Assembly (NCBI GenBank): GCA_026992075.1
Contig: JALXAM010000047.1
Coordinates: 62,001-126,000 of the forward strand
Direction: 5' to 3'
From: Sedimenticola sp.
GTDB lineage: Bacteria > Pseudomonadota > Gammaproteobacteria > Chromatiales > Chromatiaceae
DNA: 64,000 nucleotides
Shown here: positions 61,364 through 64,000 of the stretch, one piece after another
How positions within the stretch are numbered: position 1 is the first letter of the stretch
Layout: every line of letters starts with the position of its first letter
Notes under the pieces: generated by a model
The model's input: only the letters and a program-made list of their open reading frames with translations
The model's database searches: none
Told to the model about the DNA's origin: nothing
Made by a program: the position numbers and the translations under genes

Positions 61364-61708
61364 ATGCCTTACGAAGTGAACGGCCAGACCATCGAAACGG
61401 ACGAGAACGGATACCTGGCCGATCCCAACGACTGGAACGAGGAGGTGGCCAAGGTGATCGCGGAGGCCGAGGGAGTGAACCTCACCCAGGAGCACTGGGA
61501 CGTGATGAAGTACCTGCGCGATACCTATTTCGAGGAGGGAGGCCACCAACCCAACAACCGGGAGATGGTGAAGGCGATGAGCAAGATCTGGGGCCGCAAG
61601 GTCGGCTCCAAGGATCTCTTCATGCTCTTCCCCGGCAGCGGCGGCCCCTCCAAGCAGGCAGCCAAGATCGCCGGGCTGCCGGAGACCAAGCGGAAAGGGG
61701 GTTATTGA
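61364..61708 (+). CDS. RspA-type DsrC paralogue lacking both Cys residues
   Basis: A 114-residue DsrC-family protein (MPYEVNGQTIETDENGYL, NLTQEHWDVMKYLRDTYF). The C-terminal arm reads KQAAKIAGLPETKRKGGY: the position of DsrC Cys98 is Ala, and Cys109 is absent. The whole protein has no Cys. Proteins of this kind are called RspA and are thought to be regulatory rather than sulfur-carrying. AGGAGGG lies seven bases before the ATG. It is flanked by a 72-base inverted pair of family A doublets. Confidence 0.85.
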   Translation: MPYEVNGQTIETDENGYLADPNDWNEEVAKVIAEAEGVNLTQEHWDVMKYLRDTYFEEGGHQPNNREMVKAMSKIWGRKVGSKDLFMLFPGSGGPSKQAAKIAGLPETKRKGGY

Positions 61709-61711
61709 TCT

Positions 61712-61752
61712 GACCCTCACCCCGACCCTCTCCCGCACGCGGGAGAGGGAGG
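61712..61752. repeat. family C palindrome
   Basis: CCCTCACCCCGACCCTCTCC CGC...GCGGGAGAGGG directly after the RspA stop. A partial family B block (GGAGGCGCGTCCTCGCACCG ... GGTTCGCGGCCGAGAGGCC) follows at 61757-61831. Confidence 0.7.
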
Positions 61753-61839
61753 GCGCAGGAGGCGCGTCCTCGCACCGAACCGGAACCCCGGTGACTCCCT
61801 AAAAGGTTCGCGGCCGAGAGGCCGCTCCTGCGAATCACC

Positions 61840-61911
61840 GCAGGGCGGGTAAAGCGCAGCCTGCCCGCCACCGCCCGATGGGCATGGCCTGGCGGCCTTT
61901 TCCCATCCTGC
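61840..61911 (-). repeat. family A doublet, right arm of the inverted pair around rspA
   Basis: Type I (plus) then type II (minus) over 72 bases; the inverted match to 61234-61305 differs at about four positions. It lies between RspA and the convergent reductase gene. Confidence 0.85.
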
Positions 61912-61919
61912 CCCTTCTC

Positions 61920-62924
61920 TCAATCCGCGGCGTATTCGAAGGAGTCGTAGTGCAGCTGCGACTCGGGCACGCCCCGCGCCAGCAGCGCCTCGCGGGCGGC
62001 GCTCACCATGGGCGGCGGGCCGGCCATGTAGATGTCGTACTTGGGCAGCTCGTCGCCCAGATCCTCCAGCACCGCCTCGTGCACCCAACCGGTGCGCCCC
62101 TGCCAGCCTTCGTCCGGCTCCGACAGCACCGGCACGAAGCGGAAGTTGTCGTGTTCCTTCTCCCATTGTTTCGGCAGGTCGGGCAGGTAGAGGTCCTTCT
62201 GTGAACGCACCCCCCAGTAGAACAGCATGGGCCGGTCGATGCCGGCATGGAAGGCGTGCTCGATCTGGGACTTGATGGGGGCGAAACCGGTGCCGCCGGC
62301 GATGAAGAGCATGGGGCGGTCGGAATCCTCGTCCAGGGTGAAGGTTCCCAGCGGCGCCTCGATGCGCAGGATGGTCTCCTCCTTCATCTGGGTGAAGGCC
62401 CAGTCGGTGAAGACGCCGCCGTCCACGTGGCGGATGTGGAGTTCGATGAGGTCGTCTTCGTGGGGCGGGTTGGCGATGGAGAAGGCGCGCCGGCGGCCGT
62501 CGTCGAGAATGAAGTCGAGATACTGACCGGCCATGAACTGGAGCCGCTGCTCCTCGGGCAGCTTGAGCCAGAGCCGCACCACGTCGTCCGCCAGATGGTC
62601 GATCTTCACCACCTTCACCGGCATGGTGCGGGGCTTGATCTCCTCGGGCGTCTCGATCTCCTCCACGTCGATGACGACATCGCTGCGTGGCACCGCCTGG
62701 CATGGCAGGCAGGCGTCCTCGGGGGCATCGATGAGTTTGTCGGGTTCGCCGTCGGGATACTCCACCTCACCTTCCACCAGGGTGGCCATGCAGGCGCCGC
62801 AGAAACCGTTGCGGCAACCATAGGGCAGGCCGATGTCCTGACGAATGGCCGCGTCGAGGATGGTCTCACCCTCCTCCACCTCGAACTGATGGCCGGTGGC
62901 CGCGATCTTGACCTTGAAACTCAT
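61920..62924 (-). CDS. 2Fe-2S/FAD NAD(P)H oxidoreductase (AscD-like)
   Basis: A 334-residue reductase. N-terminal plant-type ferredoxin with PYGCRNGFCGACMATLV and CLPCQAV, then an FNR-type FAD/NAD module: RRRAFSIANPPHEDDLIELH and PMLFIAGGTGFAPIKSQIEH, ending with FEYAAD. It matches CDP-6-deoxy-glucoseen reductase-type annotations and also phenol or methane monooxygenase reductase parts. No partner oxygenase or sugar genes are near, so the partner is unknown. Confidence 0.85.
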   Translation of the reverse strand: MSFKVKIAATGHQFEVEEGETILDAAIRQDIGLPYGCRNGFCGACMATLVEGEVEYPDGEPDKLIDAPEDACLPCQAVPRSDVVIDVEEIETPEEIKPRTMPVKVVKIDHLADDVVRLWLKLPEEQRLQFMAGQYLDFILDDGRRRAFSIANPPHEDDLIELHIRHVDGGVFTDWAFTQMKEETILRIEAPLGTFTLDEDSDRPMLFIAGGTGFAPIKSQIEHAFHAGIDRPMLFYWGVRSQKDLYLPDLPKQWEKEHDNFRFVPVLSEPDEGWQGRTGWVHEAVLEDLGDELPKYDIYMAGPPPMVSAAREALLARGVPESQLHYDSFEYAAD

Positions 62925-63105
62925 GGGATCTCCCGGGTTCCGATTGCGATGATGGCGCGATTGTCGCCCATTTGGCCGGTCAATTAAACCGCGCCCCGGC
63001 AGGGGATCGTTAGCAACCTGCCCTGCTCTTTCGCCACGCCCCCCCTGAGTCGGACAGGCTCCCGGGGTGGTATCATGGCCTCAAACCAACCCTGTTCCGA
63101 ACCGC

Positions 63106-63477
63106 ATGGAAATCGAAGCGCTGCGCGACCTGGTGGTCCAGGTCCTGGAAGAGATGAAGGCACGCGACATCAAGGTGATCGACGTGCGGGGCAAGACCGA
63201 CATCACCGACTATTTCGTCATCGCCTCGGGAACCTCGGACCGGCACGTGAAATCCATCGCCGAGGCGGTGGCCTTCCAGGCCAAGCTCAAGGGCGAACCG
63301 CCCCTGGGCACCGAAGGGGTCAACGAGGGCGAGTGGGCGCTGGTGGATCTCAACGGCGTGGTTGTGCACGTGATGCAGCCCAGGGTGCGGGATTTCTACC
63401 AGCTGGAAAAGCTCTGGTCGGTGGACGCCAAAGCCGCTGAAAAGCTGGTCCGCGAGCGCGGCGCCGAACCTTCTTGA
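63106..63477 (+). CDS. rsfS: ribosomal silencing factor RsfS
   Basis: A 123-residue RsfS/Iojap protein: DIKVIDVRGKTDITDYFVIA, GTSDRHVKSIAEAV and WALVDLNGVVVHVMQPRVRD. It binds ribosomal protein L14 and blocks subunit joining under starvation. nadD, its usual neighbour, is not seen upstream. The ATG at 63106 is preferred over a GTG at 63067. Confidence 0.92.
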   Translation: MEIEALRDLVVQVLEEMKARDIKVIDVRGKTDITDYFVIASGTSDRHVKSIAEAVAFQAKLKGEPPLGTEGVNEGEWALVDLNGVVVHVMQPRVRDFYQLEKLWSVDAKAAEKLVRERGAEPS

Positions 63478-63494
63478 TTTTCTTTCTTCGGGTT

Positions 63495-63604
63495 GATGGG
63501 CACGGCCTTACGGCCTTTGCCCATCCTGCTTATCCACCTTACCACCGGCTAGCACGGGACTCGCGGATCACCGTAGGGCGGGCAAAGCGCAGCATGCCCG
63601 CCGC
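63495..63604. repeat. family A REP doublet
   Basis: Type II (minus, 63495-63528) and type I (plus, 63573-63604), ends facing inward, after rsfS. Confidence 0.8.
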
Positions 63605-63626
63605 CGAGCTGGCGATCCCCTTTGCA

Positions 63627-63736
63627 GGCCGCTGGTCGACCCTTGGTGGCGGGGTTTCGGCAGCAGGGATTCTGCCGCAAAGCCTACAGGGATGTATTCA
63701 CGGCGTCCCCGCCCCACCAAGGATCGGCCAGCGACC
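63627..63736. repeat. family E palindrome, copy 3
   Basis: Arms at 63627-63654 and 63707-63736 pair with a few mismatches around the core TTCGGCAGCAGGGATTCTGC ... GCCTACAGGGATGTATTCA, shared with 30031-30211 and 45391-45596. The outer TCGGGCTTCAGCCCGA units are missing here. Confidence 0.75.
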
Positions 63737-63769
63737 CTCGCGAAAGCGTTGGGTTCACCGGGTTCGGCT

Positions 63770-64000
63770 TCAAGCACCCCGCTGCAACGCCTCGATGCGC
63801 TTCTCCAGCGGCGGGTGGCTGGCAAAGAGTTCGTGCAGGCCGCGGCCGGCGATACCGAAGGCGGCCATCTCGTCGGGCAGTGGCTCCGGCTGGGCCTGCT
63901 GCAGCCGCCGCAGGGCGGCGATCATCTTCTGCCGCCCCGCCAGGGCGGCGCCACCCGCATCGGCACGGAACTCCCGCCAGCGCGAGAACCAGGCCACGAT
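63770..64000 (-). CDS. htpX: HtpX-type M48 metalloprotease, C-terminal part
   Basis: The frame is open to the window edge; about 76 C-terminal residues are present. [18 protein letters not shown] is the conserved segment after the M48 active site, where the third zinc ligand lies, and [18 protein letters not shown] is the typical end. The HEXXH and membrane helices lie outside the window. Confidence 0.85.
   Translation of the reverse strand: MVAWFSRWREFRADAGGAALAGRQKMIAALRRLQQAQPEPLPDEMAAFGIAGRGLHELFASHPPLEKRIEALQRGA

Overview
The window is GC-rich, densely coded DNA from a sulfur-oxidising gammaproteobacterium. It carries a sox operon for periplasmic thiosulfate oxidation (soxX-A-K-Y-Z and soxB, without soxCD) and a complete oxidative dsr operon in the order dsrABEFHCMKLJOPNRS. 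The dsrEFH and dsrL genes are present and dsrD is absent, so the Dsr pathway should run in the oxidative direction. The expected scheme is that truncated Sox stores sulfane sulfur as sulfur globules. DsrEFH and DsrC then carry that sulfur to reverse sulfite reductase DsrAB, DsrL couples it to NAD(P)(H), and the DsrMKJOP complex exchanges electrons with the quinone pool. I see no photosynthesis genes, IS elements, CRISPR arrays or rRNA.

Layout. 0-5 kb: end of pilY1, a pilE-like pilin, a DUF1513 protein, thiO. 5-13 kb: a Uma2-like nuclease gene, a TtrS/TtrR-type sensor-regulator pair reading into the sox genes, and soxB. 13-26 kb: housekeeping genes (PTPS-like protein, gloB, hisI, a BolA-like gene, a phoU-like gene, an EgtB-like protein, glnB-nadE), then pilSR, an HDAC-like gene and a SYLF-domain protein. 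26-30 kb: tRNA-Arg(CCG) and an MCE lipid transporter. 30-37 kb: algZ/algR pair, argH, a second Uma2 gene, and a porin-glnK-amtB operon behind a clear sigma-54 promoter. 37-44 kb: ubiK, comM, an RRM-like protein, cbiX, pepN, a glutaredoxin and hslR. 44-58 kb: the dsr operon on the minus strand. 58.7-60.3 kb: a divergent three-gene unit ending in a Cas6 (Cmx6)-like gene, followed at once by five back-to-back stem-loops. 60.6-64 kb: a class II cytochrome c, a cysteine-free DsrC paralogue (RspA type), a 2Fe-2S flavin reductase, rsfS and the end of htpX.

Most intergenic space holds dispersed palindromic repeats of at least four kinds: paired REP-type units (family A), a 130-160 bp composite (family B), a CCCTCTCCC palindrome (family C), and a nested roughly 100-200 bp palindrome resembling a MITE (family E), one copy of which lies inside the dsr operon between dsrR and dsrS. 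Two near-identical 72 bp family A doublets flank the RspA gene as inverted repeats.

The most unusual items are the Cas6-like gene divergent from dsrA with its downstream hairpin array, the RspA gene framed by inverted repeats, a perfect FNR-type box in the dsrA divergent region, and two very stable hairpins inside the dsr operon (after dsrC and before dsrN).
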